Of a stretch of DNA of 64,000 bases, positions 33,771 to 42,486 are shown piece by piece. Positions within the stretch are counted from its first letter, which is position 1; each line of letters opens with the position of its first letter. Source of the DNA: Rhodospirillales bacterium (GTDB lineage Bacteria > Pseudomonadota > Alphaproteobacteria > Acetobacterales > Acetobacteraceae). The notes beneath the pieces were generated by a model. That model did no database searches. It worked only from the letters and a program-made list of their open reading frames with translations, and was not told the DNA's origin. Made by a program: the position numbers and the translations under genes. The stretch spans positions 51,083 through 115,082 of the forward strand of contig JANYDF010000043.1 of NCBI GenBank assembly GCA_025359905.1, written 5' to 3'.

Positions 33771-33822
33771 TTCCGCCCGGTGAAACCGGCGCGGCTTCCC
33801 GCGCAAGCGCCCCCGGGCGGAA
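33771..33822. other. Nested hairpin structure in a divergent intergenic region
   Basis: The outer arms TTCCGCCCGG (33771-33780) and CCGGGCGGAA (33813-33822) are perfect. Inside, GCGCGG (33789-33794) pairs with CCGCGC (33799-33804) around a four-base loop. The structure lies in the 293-base gap between the zeta-inhibitor gene (leftward) and the AI-2E family gene (rightward). That gap otherwise holds no gene I can support. It may be a leader structure or a small RNA. Confidence 0.5.
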
Positions 33823-33953
33823 CCGGCCAGATTGCCCTGCAACACCGAGTGCGCCGGCGTCCCGGAGCAATTTTCCCGGCACCCCGCGCCCGTTGAACTT
33901 CCCGCCCGCATGTCCGATACCGCACGGCTGAGGAAACACGGGACACGGCAATC

Positions 33954-35030
33954 ATGAATGCGCAACGCGTCCTGATGGGATTGCTGCTGGGCGGCATCGC
34001 CATCGGCTGCTCCCAGGTGCTCTACCCGTTCTTTTCCGCCATTCTCTGGGCGGCGATTCTGACCTACACAACGTGGCCAATGCATCAGTGGCTGCGCGCA
34101 CGCGTGCCACTCGGCCGCTCCGGCACTGCCCTGGCGATGGTGCTGATCGCAGCCGTCGTCGTGGCTCTGCCGTTGGGCCTCGCCGCACCCGGCGGCGCGG
34201 ACGATGTGAACGATCTGCGCAAATTGATCCAGAATGCACTGGCCGCCGGGCTGCCCGACGCCCCGGCCTGGGTGGCCGAGGTGCCGCTGGTCGGCGCGAC
34301 AGCAACCGATTTGTGGAATTCCTGGGCCGCCGATCTCACTGTGATGGTGACCTTTTTCAAGCCCTATTTCGGCATGGCGGCGGAAGAAGGGCTCAAATTG
34401 CTGCTCGGCCTTGCCAACGGCGTGCTGTCCTTCTGGCTGGCGCTGTTCATCGCATTCTTTTTCTTTGCCTCCGGCGAACAACTGGCGGGCGCGATTTCGG
34501 CCTTGCTCGGCCGCATCGCTGGCGAAAGCGCGCCGCGCCTGATTGCGGTGACTGGAGCGACGATCCGCGGCGTCGTGTACGGTATTCTCGGCACCGCCAT
34601 CGTGCAGGGCATCCTGACCACGTTCGGGTTGTGGATGGCAGGCGTGCCGCGTCCGCTGTTGCTCGGGGTCATCGCGGGCGGGCTGTCGGTGCTGCCGATC
34701 GGCGCCCCGTCGGTGTGGATTCCGGCCTCATTGTGGCTGATGGCCGAGGGCCATATGATCGCGGGGGCCGGCCTGTTCGCCTACGGGTTGATCGCCGTGA
34801 GCGGCGCCGATTCGCTCATCCGCCCATTCTTCATCGCGCGTGGGGCGCAATTGCCGTTCCTGCTGACCATGCTGGGCGTACTCGGCGGCGCGTTGGCGTT
34901 CGGTTTGCTGGGGGTGTTTGTCGGGCCGGTGCTGCTCGGGGTTGGCTACACCTTGGTCAAAGAATGGGCCTATCCCCCCGCAAACGCCGCTGCGGTGCCG
35001 AGCCCCACCTTGGCGGAGCGGCCGAAATAG
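33954..35030 (+). CDS. AI-2E family transporter
   Basis: The protein has 358 residues and about eight hydrophobic segments. It follows the AI-2E/PerM pattern: a pair of N-terminal helices (YPFFSAILWAAILTYTTWP), a soluble central part, and LWMAGVPRPLLLGVIAGGLSVLPIGAP with the C-terminal pore helices. The family includes the autoinducer-2 exporter TqsA and sodium/proton antiporters, so the substrate is uncertain. It is followed within 35 bases by a peptide-type ABC operon on the same strand. It may be cotranscribed with that operon. Confidence 0.85.
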   Translation: MNAQRVLMGLLLGGIAIGCSQVLYPFFSAILWAAILTYTTWPMHQWLRARVPLGRSGTALAMVLIAAVVVALPLGLAAPGGADDVNDLRKLIQNALAAGLPDAPAWVAEVPLVGATATDLWNSWAADLTVMVTFFKPYFGMAAEEGLKLLLGLANGVLSFWLALFIAFFFFASGEQLAGAISALLGRIAGESAPRLIAVTGATIRGVVYGILGTAIVQGILTTFGLWMAGVPRPLLLGVIAGGLSVLPIGAPSVWIPASLWLMAEGHMIAGAGLFAYGLIAVSGADSLIRPFFIARGAQLPFLLTMLGVLGGALAFGLLGVFVGPVLLGVGYTLVKEWAYPPANAAAVPSPTLAERPK

Positions 35031-35065
35031 ATATAAACGTAAAACCGTAACGCATTATCTTGAGC

Positions 35066-35998
35066 ATGATTGTCAGATTCGCCATTTCCCGGCTGCTGCA
35101 AGCGGTCCCGGTGCTGTTGCTGGTCAGCGTGCTGGCGTTTGCGCTCAGTGCTGCCGGTGGCTCGCCTAGCCAGCCGGGCAGTGGGCCGCTGCCGGAACGG
35201 TATGCGCGCTTCATTATCGGGGCAGTGCAAGGCGATTTCGGCGCCAGCTTGCGTTTGGGCCGTCCGGTCGGCGCGGTCATCCTGGACCGGTTGCCCGCCA
35301 CGGTGGACTTGGCTGGCAGCGCCTTTGCGCTATCGCTGCTGCTCGGTGTTCCGGCCGGCGTCATCGCGGCCGTTCGCCGCCGTTCCCTGGCGGGCCGCTT
35401 GGCGCAGGCGCTGTCGGTGCTGGCGGCCTCGATACCAGCGTTTCTCTCCGGCACCGTGCTGTTGTTGCTGTTCGCCGAACGCTGGCAAATGCTGCCTGCC
35501 TCGGGGCGCGGCGAGACAGTGGAGTTGCACGGCTGGAGCACCGGGCTGCTGACCGTGAGCGGTTTGCAGTCCTTGGTATTGCCAGCTTTGTCGCTGGGGG
35601 CGTTTCAGGCGGCGTTGCTGATGCGGCTGCTGCGCGACGGCATGGGACAGGCGCTCGAAAGCGGTTTCATCCGCTTCGCCCGCTCGCGCGGGTTGCGCCG
35701 GTTATCCGTGTTGCGGCACGCATTGGCCAATGCGCTGGTGCCGGTCGTCACCGCCTCGGCCTTGCAGTTCGGCTCGCTGCTGGCGGTCTCGATGGTAACT
35801 GAATGCGTGTTCAACTGGCCGGGGATCGGCCAATTGCTGGTGCAATCGGTCGCCGCTGCCGACGTGCCGGTGATGGTCGCTTATTTGCTCATGCTGGGCG
35901 TGGCGTTCCTGGCGCTGAGCGTGGCCGCAGACCTGCTGTGCTTTGCGCTCGATCCGCGGCTGCGCCCACCCCGCACCGCGCAGCGGACGGCCGCATGA
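35066..35998 (+). CDS. Peptide/nickel-type ABC transporter permease (DppB-like)
   Basis: The protein has 310 residues with six hydrophobic segments. It has the GDFGASLRLGRPVGAVILDRLPAT-type region near residue 55 and the EAA-loop sequence FIRFARSRGLRRLSVLRHALANA near residue 200. It ends with VTECVFNWPGIGQLLVQSV, as in DppB/OppB. The ATG at 35066 is preferred; a TTG at 35060 is the only alternative nearby. The N-terminal periplasmic loop is short for the family. It overlaps the next permease by 4 bases. The substrate is unknown. Confidence 0.87.
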   Translation: MIVRFAISRLLQAVPVLLLVSVLAFALSAAGGSPSQPGSGPLPERYARFIIGAVQGDFGASLRLGRPVGAVILDRLPATVDLAGSAFALSLLLGVPAGVIAAVRRRSLAGRLAQALSVLAASIPAFLSGTVLLLLFAERWQMLPASGRGETVELHGWSTGLLTVSGLQSLVLPALSLGAFQAALLMRLLRDGMGQALESGFIRFARSRGLRRLSVLRHALANALVPVVTASALQFGSLLAVSMVTECVFNWPGIGQLLVQSVAAADVPVMVAYLLMLGVAFLALSVAADLLCFALDPRLRPPRTAQRTAA

Positions 35999-36867
35999 GG
36001 TGGATTCCGACAGCCATCGTGCTTGGGCTGGTGGCCATCACGTTGCTGCCGGTGCTCGCTGCCGTGTCGGCGCTGCTCGGCTACGATGTGCTGCCCAAGA
36101 CCGGCGCTGGCGTGCCGGAAGTGCACGCGACGGATATCTTGCTGCGGCCCGGATTCCTGGTCGGCGGCGACGACCGCTTTCTGCTGGGCACCGATGCGCA
36201 GGGACATGATTTGCTGTCGGCGATCCGGCACGGTGCCCTGATGAGTTTTGGGATCGGCTTGGCAGCCGCTTCCCTAGCGATGCTGGTCGGCGTGCCTGCC
36301 GGCTTGGCCGCCGGCTACACCGGCGGCTGGCTCGACCGCGTGGTCATGCGGCTCGCCGACGCGCAACTGACGTTTCCGCCGTTGCTGGTGGTTTTGCTGG
36401 CTGCCGGTGTGGCGCGCGCGCTCGTGCCCGCCGCCGACTTGGCCAGCACCATCATTCCCGCCCTGGTGCTCGCCATCGGTTTCGGCCGGTGGCCGCACTT
36501 CGCCCGCTTGGTGCGCGGGGCCGTGCAAATCGAACGCGACCGGCCGTACGTGGACGCCGCCCGTATGCTTGGCTTGCAACCAACGCGAATCGCCTTCGAA
36601 CACGTGCTGCCCAACGTCATCGCCCCAGCCTTCGTGCTGTTGCGCCTGAGCTTGGCGCTGGCGATCATGGACGAAGCGACGCTGTCGTTTCTCGGCCTTG
36701 GCCTGCCAGCGGAAACCCCGTCGCTGGGCACACTGATTTGGCTCGGCCATGAGCAAATGGCTGCCGGCGCGTGGTGGACCGTGTTGTTTCCGGCGGCGGC
36801 GCTGGCGCTGCCATTGATGGCGATCAACGCCTTCGACCTCGAACTGGGGCGGAGGCGGCGGCGATGA
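35995..36867 (+). CDS. Peptide/nickel-type ABC transporter permease (DppC-like)
   Basis: The protein has 290 residues. It has the typical DppC pattern: LLGTDAQGHDLLSAIRHGALMSFGIG near residue 62 in shorter conserved blocks, the coupling loop RDRPYVDAARMLGLQPTRIA near residue 180, and ATLSFLGLGLPAETPSLGTL near residue 227. The start at 35995 overlaps the previous stop by 4 bases. The frame is open further upstream, but that part lies within the first permease gene. It forms the channel with the DppB-like protein. Confidence 0.88.
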   Translation: MRWIPTAIVLGLVAITLLPVLAAVSALLGYDVLPKTGAGVPEVHATDILLRPGFLVGGDDRFLLGTDAQGHDLLSAIRHGALMSFGIGLAAASLAMLVGVPAGLAAGYTGGWLDRVVMRLADAQLTFPPLLVVLLAAGVARALVPAADLASTIIPALVLAIGFGRWPHFARLVRGAVQIERDRPYVDAARMLGLQPTRIAFEHVLPNVIAPAFVLLRLSLALAIMDEATLSFLGLGLPAETPSLGTLIWLGHEQMAAGAWWTVLFPAAALALPLMAINAFDLELGRRRRR

Positions 36868-37826
36868 CGTTGCTGAAGGTCGATGAGCTGCAGGTCATCG
36901 TGCGCGGCGGCATGGCTGTTGATGGCGTGTCGTTGACGCTCGGCCAAGGCGAAGTGCTGGCCCTGATGGGCGAAAGCGGTGCGGGCAAGTCGCTCACGGC
37001 CGCAGCTATCGTGGGCTTGCTGCCGCCAGGTTCGCGGATGAAGGGGGGGATCATTGCTTTCAAAGGCAAGCGCATCGACCAGTCCAACCGGGCCGGGTGG
37101 CGCAAATTGCGCGGCAAGCACATTTGCGCCGTGTTCCAAGATCCGTACGGCGCACTCGATCCGTTGCAGACCATCGGCGTGCAACTCACCCAGACACTGC
37201 GCACCCACCAGCCGCAACTGACGCGCGCTTTGCTGCGCGACCGGGTGGCAGAATGGCTGGAAGCGGTCAGCCTGAGTGCGGACCGGGCGAGCGCCTACCC
37301 GCACGAATTGTCCGGCGGCATGCGCCAGCGTGTGGCGCTTGCCTTGGCGATGGCCCCCGGCCCGGAAATCTTGATCGCCGATGAGCCGGCGGCGGCCTTG
37401 GACATGCCTTTGCGGGCGCAGTTGGCCGGGTTGATGCGGCGGCTGGCGCAAGCGCAGAACACCAGCGTGCTGCTGATCTCGCACGATATTCGCACCGCGC
37501 TGGCGGCCGCCGACCGGGTGGCGGTGATGTACGCCGGGCGCGTGCTGGAAACTGGCCCGGCCGCCGCTGTGCTGCAATCGCCGCGTCACCCGTATGTCGC
37601 GGGCCTTATCGCCAGCATGCCGGGCTTGGCTGAGCGCAAGCATCGCTTACCCGTGGTTTCCGGCCGAATGCCGCTGCCCGGAACGGCGCCGAGAGGCTGC
37701 GTGTTCCGCCAATCCTGCCACAACGCTTCCGACCAATGCCGCGCCGAGCGGCCGGCGCAGCCGGCCTCCGGGGCCGCGTGTTTTCATCCGCTGCCGGAGT
37801 TGGCCGATGCCGGTATCCGCGCATGA
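36864..37826 (+). CDS. Peptide-type ABC transporter ATP-binding protein (OppD/DppD-like)
   Basis: The protein has 320 residues. Walker A is GESGAGKSLT near residue 38, the signature is LSGGMRQRVALALAM near residue 150, and Walker B is ILIADEPAAALD near residue 170. The C-terminal oligopeptide-transporter region carries cysteines (GCVFRQSCHNASDQC) typical of this family, which can hold an Fe-S cluster. The start overlaps the DppC-like gene and its stop overlaps the OppF-like gene, each by 4 bases. Confidence 0.9.
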   Translation: MTLLKVDELQVIVRGGMAVDGVSLTLGQGEVLALMGESGAGKSLTAAAIVGLLPPGSRMKGGIIAFKGKRIDQSNRAGWRKLRGKHICAVFQDPYGALDPLQTIGVQLTQTLRTHQPQLTRALLRDRVAEWLEAVSLSADRASAYPHELSGGMRQRVALALAMAPGPEILIADEPAAALDMPLRAQLAGLMRRLAQAQNTSVLLISHDIRTALAAADRVAVMYAGRVLETGPAAAVLQSPRHPYVAGLIASMPGLAERKHRLPVVSGRMPLPGTAPRGCVFRQSCHNASDQCRAERPAQPASGAACFHPLPELADAGIRA

Positions 37827-38731
37827 GTGACGGCCCGTTGCTGGTCATGGAAGATATCAGCCACAGCTTTGGCGCCGTCCGCGCGGTGGTCGATGTGTCA
37901 CTGGCCATTCCGCGCGGCACGACACTGGCGCTGCTGGGCGAAAGCGGCTGCGGCAAGACCACGCTGGCGCGTATCGCGCTTGGATTGCTGGCCCCGGACA
38001 CTGGCAAAGTCCGCTTCGACGGCGAGGAAATCACTGGCAAACGCATCCGCCGCTCGGTGCGGCGGCGGATGAACATGGTATTTCAGGACGCCAATGCGTC
38101 GCTCAACCCGCGCTGGCAGGTGCGCGACAGCATTGCCGAGCCGTTGAACGCGTTTCGCTTGGTGGCACGCCAAACCGACCCGATGGACCGGGTCGAGGAG
38201 CTGATGCAGTTGGTCGGGATGGCCCCTGAACTCGGCAAGCGGCTGCCTGCTGAACTGAGTTTCGGCCAAATCCAGCGCGTCGCCATCGCCCGTGCGCTGG
38301 CCAGCGACCCGACATTTCTGGTGTGCGATGAGCCGACCAGCGCACTCGACGTCTCATTGCAGGCGCATGTGCTGAACTTGCTGCGCGGACTGCAAGAACG
38401 CCTGGGGCTGACCATGCTGTTCATCAGCCACGATGTCGGCGTGGTGCGGCATATGGCCGATCTGGTGGCGGTAATGCATCGCGGCCGCTTGCTGGAATTC
38501 GGCGCCGCCGAGGCGGTGTTCACCCGCCCGCGCCACCCGCACACCCGCCAGGTGCTGCCACTCATTCCGGATGTGCCAGTCAATGCGGCGAGCGTCGAGA
38601 CCGCCACCGGCTGCTGCTTCCGCGCCCGCTGCCCGCTGGCCACCGCGCGCTGCGTGGCAGAAGCCCCCGCGTTAGAATATGCCGATGGCGTGGCCGTCGC
38701 TTGCCACGCGGTGGAAGAAGGCCGCGACTGA
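37823..38731 (+). CDS. Peptide-type ABC transporter ATP-binding protein (OppF/DppF-like)
   Basis: The protein has 302 residues. Walker A is GESGCGKTTLARIALG near residue 40, Walker B is FLVCDEPTSALD near residue 168, and the C-terminal CCFRARCPLATARC region holds cysteines. The ABC signature reads LSFGQIQRVAIARAL, a variant of the usual LSGGQ. It is the last transporter gene. No peptide-binding protein gene accompanies the four-gene system, so the periplasmic component must be encoded elsewhere or lost. A YraN gene begins inside its 3' end. Confidence 0.9.
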   Translation: MSDGPLLVMEDISHSFGAVRAVVDVSLAIPRGTTLALLGESGCGKTTLARIALGLLAPDTGKVRFDGEEITGKRIRRSVRRRMNMVFQDANASLNPRWQVRDSIAEPLNAFRLVARQTDPMDRVEELMQLVGMAPELGKRLPAELSFGQIQRVAIARALASDPTFLVCDEPTSALDVSLQAHVLNLLRGLQERLGLTMLFISHDVGVVRHMADLVAVMHRGRLLEFGAAEAVFTRPRHPHTRQVLPLIPDVPVNAASVETATGCCFRARCPLATARCVAEAPALEYADGVAVACHAVEEGRD

Positions 38732-39105
38732 CCGGCCCGCGCAGCCTGCGCGGCCGCCGGGCGCATTCGGACGGCGTGGACGCCGAGTCGCTGGCCTGTG
38801 CCGCTCTGGCGGCCGAAGGCTGGTTCATCCATGGCCGCCGCATCCGCACGCCGGCCGGCGAGATCGACGCGGTGGCCGAGCGCGACGGCCTGCTGGCGTT
38901 CATCGAAGTCAAACGCCGCCCCAGCCTAGCGGACGCCGCCGCCGCGCTGAGCCAGCGGCAACAGACCCGCTTGCTCGCCGCCGCCGAGATCTTGCTGGGC
39001 GCAAATCCGGGCTGGGGCGCGCAGGGTGTACGATTCGACGTGCTGGTGGTGGACGATGCCGGACGGGTGCGCCGGATCGCCGATGCGTTTCGCCGTGAGA
39101 CCTGA
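38701..39105 (+). CDS. YraN family protein (UPF0102)
   Basis: The protein has 134 residues. The core RIRTPAGEIDAVAERDGLLAFIEVKRR near residues 45-72 contains the D and E-x-K of a Holliday-junction-resolvase-like nuclease fold. These are the hallmark of YraN/UPF0102. No function is firmly established. No ATG is available in the proper place. A TTG at 38701, 31 bases inside the upstream ATPase gene, gives the best family length; a downstream GTG at 38776 would cut off conserved residues. It is translationally coupled to the transporter operon but is probably functionally unrelated. Confidence 0.8.
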   Translation: MPRGGRRPRLTGPRSLRGRRAHSDGVDAESLACAALAAEGWFIHGRRIRTPAGEIDAVAERDGLLAFIEVKRRPSLADAAAALSQRQQTRLLAAAEILLGANPGWGAQGVRFDVLVVDDAGRVRRIADAFRRET

Positions 39106-39159
39106 CGCAGCGCCGCGCGCGGTGTATGCAGCCGCCACCGTATTGTGCAGGAGCTCGCC

Positions 39160-39717
39160 ATGCCCCCCATTCGCACGCTGTCCCGCCTGCGTGTTCTAAT
39201 TGCCGCCGCCGCTTGCGCCGCGATTTCGGCCCCGCTGCACGCGGCGCAACCGCTCGTGCTGAGCCCGCCGCCCGGGAATCTCGGCGCAATGCCCGCCACG
39301 CCGGCGCCTGCCCCGGTGGCAGCGACAGCACCCGCCCCCGTGATAGTCACCGGCACCCAGCCGATGTCGGCCACCTCCAGCAACACCAGCGCCGCCGATA
39401 CCAAGACCACCTGGGCGCCCAGTCTGCCCGCGCCCGCCGTGGACGACGAAGCCCCGCCCGCCGCGTTCCTCGACGCCGCCCGCCGCGCCATCGCCGCCAA
39501 TCGCACGGGCGAGGCGCAGGAAGCGTTGGAACGGGCCGAGAGCCGGGCGCTCGACCGTTCGGTGAAACCATCCAACGCCGGGCAACCAAGCGGCCAGCCG
39601 CTGGTCAAGCAAATTGCCGCCGCGCGGCACGCGCTGTCGGCCGGAGATCGCCAAATGGCCGTCCAATTGATCGAGAAGGCGATGAAGCACCCGGAAGCCA
39701 GCGCACCGGCGAATTAG
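39160..39717 (+). CDS. Exported hypothetical protein
   Basis: The protein has 185 residues and no recognised family. A Sec signal peptide covers residues 1 to about 29 (RLRVLIAAAACAAISAPLHAA). A low-complexity Ala/Pro/Thr region follows (residues 45-100). A C-terminal helical part carries an AARRAIAANRTGEAQEALER repeat-like helix that resembles a single tetratricopeptide-type hairpin. A CAGGAG site precedes the ATG at 39160. It is presumably periplasmic. It converges on the comM gene two bases after its stop. Confidence 0.65.
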   Translation: MPPIRTLSRLRVLIAAAACAAISAPLHAAQPLVLSPPPGNLGAMPATPAPAPVAATAPAPVIVTGTQPMSATSSNTSAADTKTTWAPSLPAPAVDDEAPPAAFLDAARRAIAANRTGEAQEALERAESRALDRSVKPSNAGQPSGQPLVKQIAAARHALSAGDRQMAVQLIEKAMKHPEASAPAN

Positions 39718-39719
39718 AG

Positions 39720-41225
39720 TTACACCGCCCGCCCCGGCTGACGATGGCGGTAGGCCAGCGCCTCCGCCACGTCTTGCCGCCGGATCGCGGGCTCGCCTGC
39801 CAGATCGGCGATGCTGCGCGCCACCCGCAGCGTGCGGGTATAGCCGCGCGGCGACAGCCGCAACTTGTCCGCCGCCTGTTCGGCCAGCGCGCGGGCGTCC
39901 GGTTGCAGCGCCAGTCCGCCCGGTTCCGCCTCGGCATTGGTCGGCGGTCCCGCCTCGCCGCCCCGGTCGCGCTGCATTTGCCGCGCGGCGGCGATGCGGG
40001 CGGCCACGACGGCGCTGGTTTCACCCTGCGGCGCGCGGGACAACTCGGCGGGGGCCACCGGTTGCACCTGCACCGACAAGTCGATGCGGTCGAGCAGCGG
40101 CCCGCTGATGCGGTTCTGATAGTCCTCGCCGCAGCGCGGCGCGCGGCCGCATTCGCGCCCGGCGTTACTGAGATAGCCGCAGCGGCATGGATTCATTGCA
40201 GCGATCAATTGAAAGCGCGCCGGATAGGTGATGTGCGCCATCGCGCGGGCCACCGTGGTGCGCCCGCTTTCCATCGGCTGACGCAACGCTTCCAGAGCGG
40301 CACGCGGAAATTCCGGCAACTCGTCGAGAAACAGCACACCGCGATGCGCCAACGACACTTCGCCGGGCCGCGCCCGCGTGCCGCCGCCGGTCAGGGCCGC
40401 TTGGCTGGCGCTGTGATGCGGCTCGCGGTACGGCGGCCGCTTCACCAGCCGCCCGCCGTCCAGCATCCCGGCGACACTGTGCACCATGCTGACCTCCAGC
40501 GCCTCGCGCGGGGTCAGATCGGGCAGCAGGCCCGGCAGCCGGGCGGCCAGCATGGATTTCCCGGCACCGGGCGGGCCCACCAGCAACAGATTATGCCCAC
40601 CCGCCGCCGCGATTTCCAAGGCGCGCTTGGCGGTTTCCATGCCGCGCACCTCCAGCATGTCGGGCATCGGCCCCGGATCGGCCACGCCTGCCGGATCGGG
40701 CGGCGCTAGCACCTGCAAGCCGCGGAAATGATTGATCAGCGACAGCAGATCGGGCGCCGCCAGCACCTGAATGCCGCCCGCCCACGCCGCCTCGCCGCCT
40801 TGCGAAGCCGGGCAGATCAGTCCCAGTTCCGCCGCCGAAGCGGCAATGGCGGCGGGCAGCACCCCCGCCACCGCGTTCAACGTGCCGTCGAGCGACAATT
40901 CGCCGAGGGCGGCGAACTCGCCCAAGTCCTCGCGCGGCACCACGTCCATCGCCGCCAGCACGGCGAGCGCGATCGGCAGGTCGAAATGCGAGCCTTCCTT
41001 GAGCAGATCGGCCGGGGCGAGATTGATCAGCACACGCTTTGGCGGCAGCGACAGCCCCATCGCGGTCAGCGCCGCGCGCACCCGCTCGCGCGCTTCGCCC
41101 ACCGCCTTGTCGGGCAGGCCGACCACCAGAAACGCCGGCAGCCCAGGCGAGATTTGCACCTGCACTTCCACCGGGTTGGCTTTGATGCCGGAGAAAGCAA
41201 AACTGCGGATGCGGGCGAGGGACAT
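39720..41225 (-). CDS. comM: YifB/ComM family Mg chelatase-like AAA ATPase
   Basis: The protein has 501 residues. The N-terminal ChlI-like domain shows GIKANPVEVQVQISPGLPAF and RVLINLAPADLLKEG. The AAA core has Walker A LLLVGPPGAGKSML near residue 215 and Walker B GVLFLDELPEFPRAALEALRQ in shorter pieces near residue 290. A cysteine-bearing NPCRCGYLSNAG motif lies near residue 345. ComM is a hexameric helicase that promotes branch migration during natural transformation. The start at 41225 (MSLARIRSFA) is the family-like one. A 14-bp inverted repeat begins exactly at the start codon. Confidence 0.9.
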   Translation of the reverse strand: MSLARIRSFAFSGIKANPVEVQVQISPGLPAFLVVGLPDKAVGEARERVRAALTAMGLSLPPKRVLINLAPADLLKEGSHFDLPIALAVLAAMDVVPREDLGEFAALGELSLDGTLNAVAGVLPAAIAASAAELGLICPASQGGEAAWAGGIQVLAAPDLLSLINHFRGLQVLAPPDPAGVADPGPMPDMLEVRGMETAKRALEIAAAGGHNLLLVGPPGAGKSMLAARLPGLLPDLTPREALEVSMVHSVAGMLDGGRLVKRPPYREPHHSASQAALTGGGTRARPGEVSLAHRGVLFLDELPEFPRAALEALRQPMESGRTTVARAMAHITYPARFQLIAAMNPCRCGYLSNAGRECGRAPRCGEDYQNRISGPLLDRIDLSVQVQPVAPAELSRAPQGETSAVVAARIAAARQMQRDRGGEAGPPTNAEAEPGGLALQPDARALAEQAADKLRLSPRGYTRTLRVARSIADLAGEPAIRRQDVAEALAYRHRQPGRAV

Positions 41226-41279
41226 TGACGCCACGGCTGGTTACGCGAAAGCATCGGGCCGCGCCGCCGTGGCGTCAAT
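41224..41279. repeat. 14-bp perfect inverted repeat at the comM start
   Basis: ATTGACGCCACGGC (41224-41237) pairs with GCCGTGGCGTCAAT (41266-41279) across a 28-base spacer. The structure sits between the upstream methyltransferase stop and comM, with one arm touching the comM start codon. It could be a terminator for the methyltransferase transcript, a translational control element for comM, or the ends of a small inserted repeat. Confidence 0.6.
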
Positions 41280-41311
41280 CAGATCAACCGGTTACCGCAG
41301 TTAAGCGCGCG

Positions 41312-42082
41312 TCAATCCACCGTCAAAAATTCGAACAGCACCACATCGAAAGTGAAGCTGCCGTCCGGCTCGATGGCGAAGTAGCGCCGCACATCGTCGG
41401 CCATCGCGGCCTGCAAGGTGCGGATCGCCGCCGCCATGTCCGGCGGCGTGCGCATCCGCTCGATCCAGGTGGGAAAGTCGATCCTTACCTTGAACGCGCT
41501 GACGCCGCTGCCCGCGAATCCGGCGCGCGCGGCGGCGTCCTCCCACTCGGCCCGGCTGCGGTCGCGCACATGCGAGGTGTCGCGCAGCACTTCGATGGCT
41601 TGCAGAAAGGTGTCGAGCAGCGGACGGCCCGGCGAGACCACATCGACAAACCCTGCGCGCCCGCCCGGCTTCAGCACCCGCGCCGCTTCACGAAGCCCTG
41701 CCTCGAAATCGCGCCAGTGATGCGCGGAGTAGCGGCTGAGCACCATATCGAAGCTGGCGTCGGCGAACGGCAGGTGTTCGGCGGGGCCCTGCTCGGTCAC
41801 GAGATTGCCCAGGCCCCGGCTGGCTGCGGTTTGCGCGACCACGTCGAGCATTTGCTGCGACAAATCGTACGCCACCACCTCCGCCACTTCGGGCGCCACG
41901 GCATAGGCGACGTGCCCGCCGCCACAGCCGAGATCGAGCACGCGCGCTGTGCTCTGTCCTTTCACCAGGGCGGCCAGCGCCACAAGGTCGACGCCCTGCG
42001 AATGCACCGCGCTCTTGAGGTAGGCGGTGGCCTGGTCGCCGAAGCGCTCGACGACCACGGCCTCCTGCGTGCGCCCGCTCAT
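41312..42082 (-). CDS. Class I SAM-dependent methyltransferase (UbiE/Methyltransf_11 type)
   Basis: The protein has 256 residues. Motif I is VLDLGCGGGHVAYAVA near residue 47. It also has LPFADASFDMVLSRYSAHHW near residue 105 and the post-motif VLKPGGRAGFVDVVSPG near residue 137. It transfers a methyl group from SAM to an unknown small molecule. The start at 42082 is preferred to the in-frame ATG at 42160, because it overlaps the PcaC-like stop by 4 bases and fits the family. The pairing with a carboxymuconolactone-decarboxylase-like gene suggests a shared small-molecule pathway. Confidence 0.85.
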   Translation of the reverse strand: MSGRTQEAVVVERFGDQATAYLKSAVHSQGVDLVALAALVKGQSTARVLDLGCGGGHVAYAVAPEVAEVVAYDLSQQMLDVVAQTAASRGLGNLVTEQGPAEHLPFADASFDMVLSRYSAHHWRDFEAGLREAARVLKPGGRAGFVDVVSPGRPLLDTFLQAIEVLRDTSHVRDRSRAEWEDAAARAGFAGSGVSAFKVRIDFPTWIERMRTPPDMAAAIRTLQAAMADDVRRYFAIEPDGSFTFDVVLFEFLTVD

Positions 42083-42486
42083 GCCGCGTCGATTTCCTTG
42101 AACACGGCGGCGGCGGCGTGGAATGCCTCGAGCCCGGCGGGAATGCCGGCATAGACGCACGCCTGCATCAGGATTTCCTTGATTTCCTCGCGCGTTACGC
42201 CGTTGGTCAGCGCGCCGCGCACGTGCAGCTTCAACTCGTTCGGCTTGCTCATCGCCGCCAGCATGGCGAGCACGATCATGCTGCGGGTTTTCCGTTCGAG
42301 GCCCGGACGCGTCCAGATGGTGCCCCAGGCCAGTTCGGTGGTCAGCTTCTGGAACCCGGCCATGAATTCGTCCGACCGCGCCAGCGACGCATCGACGTAA
42401 TCGGCGCCCAGCACTTCGCGGCGCACCACGAGGCCGTCACGGAACAGGTCGCTCTGGTATTCGGGGCGGTCAGGGATCTCGGGCAT
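42079..42486 (-). CDS. Carboxymuconolactone decarboxylase family protein (PcaC-like)
   Basis: The protein has 135 residues, the normal length for PcaC. The conserved RPGLERKTRSMIVLAML block lies near residue 65, and KLHVRGALTNGVTREEIKEI near residue 85 includes the catalytic-type His. True PcaC decarboxylates 4-carboxymuconolactone in the protocatechuate branch. No other protocatechuate genes occur in the window, so the actual substrate is open. It is the first gene of a two-gene reverse-strand operon with the methyltransferase. Confidence 0.82.
   Translation of the reverse strand: MPEIPDRPEYQSDLFRDGLVVRREVLGADYVDASLARSDEFMAGFQKLTTELAWGTIWTRPGLERKTRSMIVLAMLAAMSKPNELKLHVRGALTNGVTREEIKEILMQACVYAGIPAGLEAFHAAAAVFKEIDAA

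Noticed and set aside
33644..34481. Reverse-strand frames extending the zeta inhibitor or covering the AI-2E gene
   Set aside because: The GGAGG-GTG start at 33660 gives the normal DUF1476 protein. The upstream extension has no conserved sequence and the rest is antisense to the transporter.
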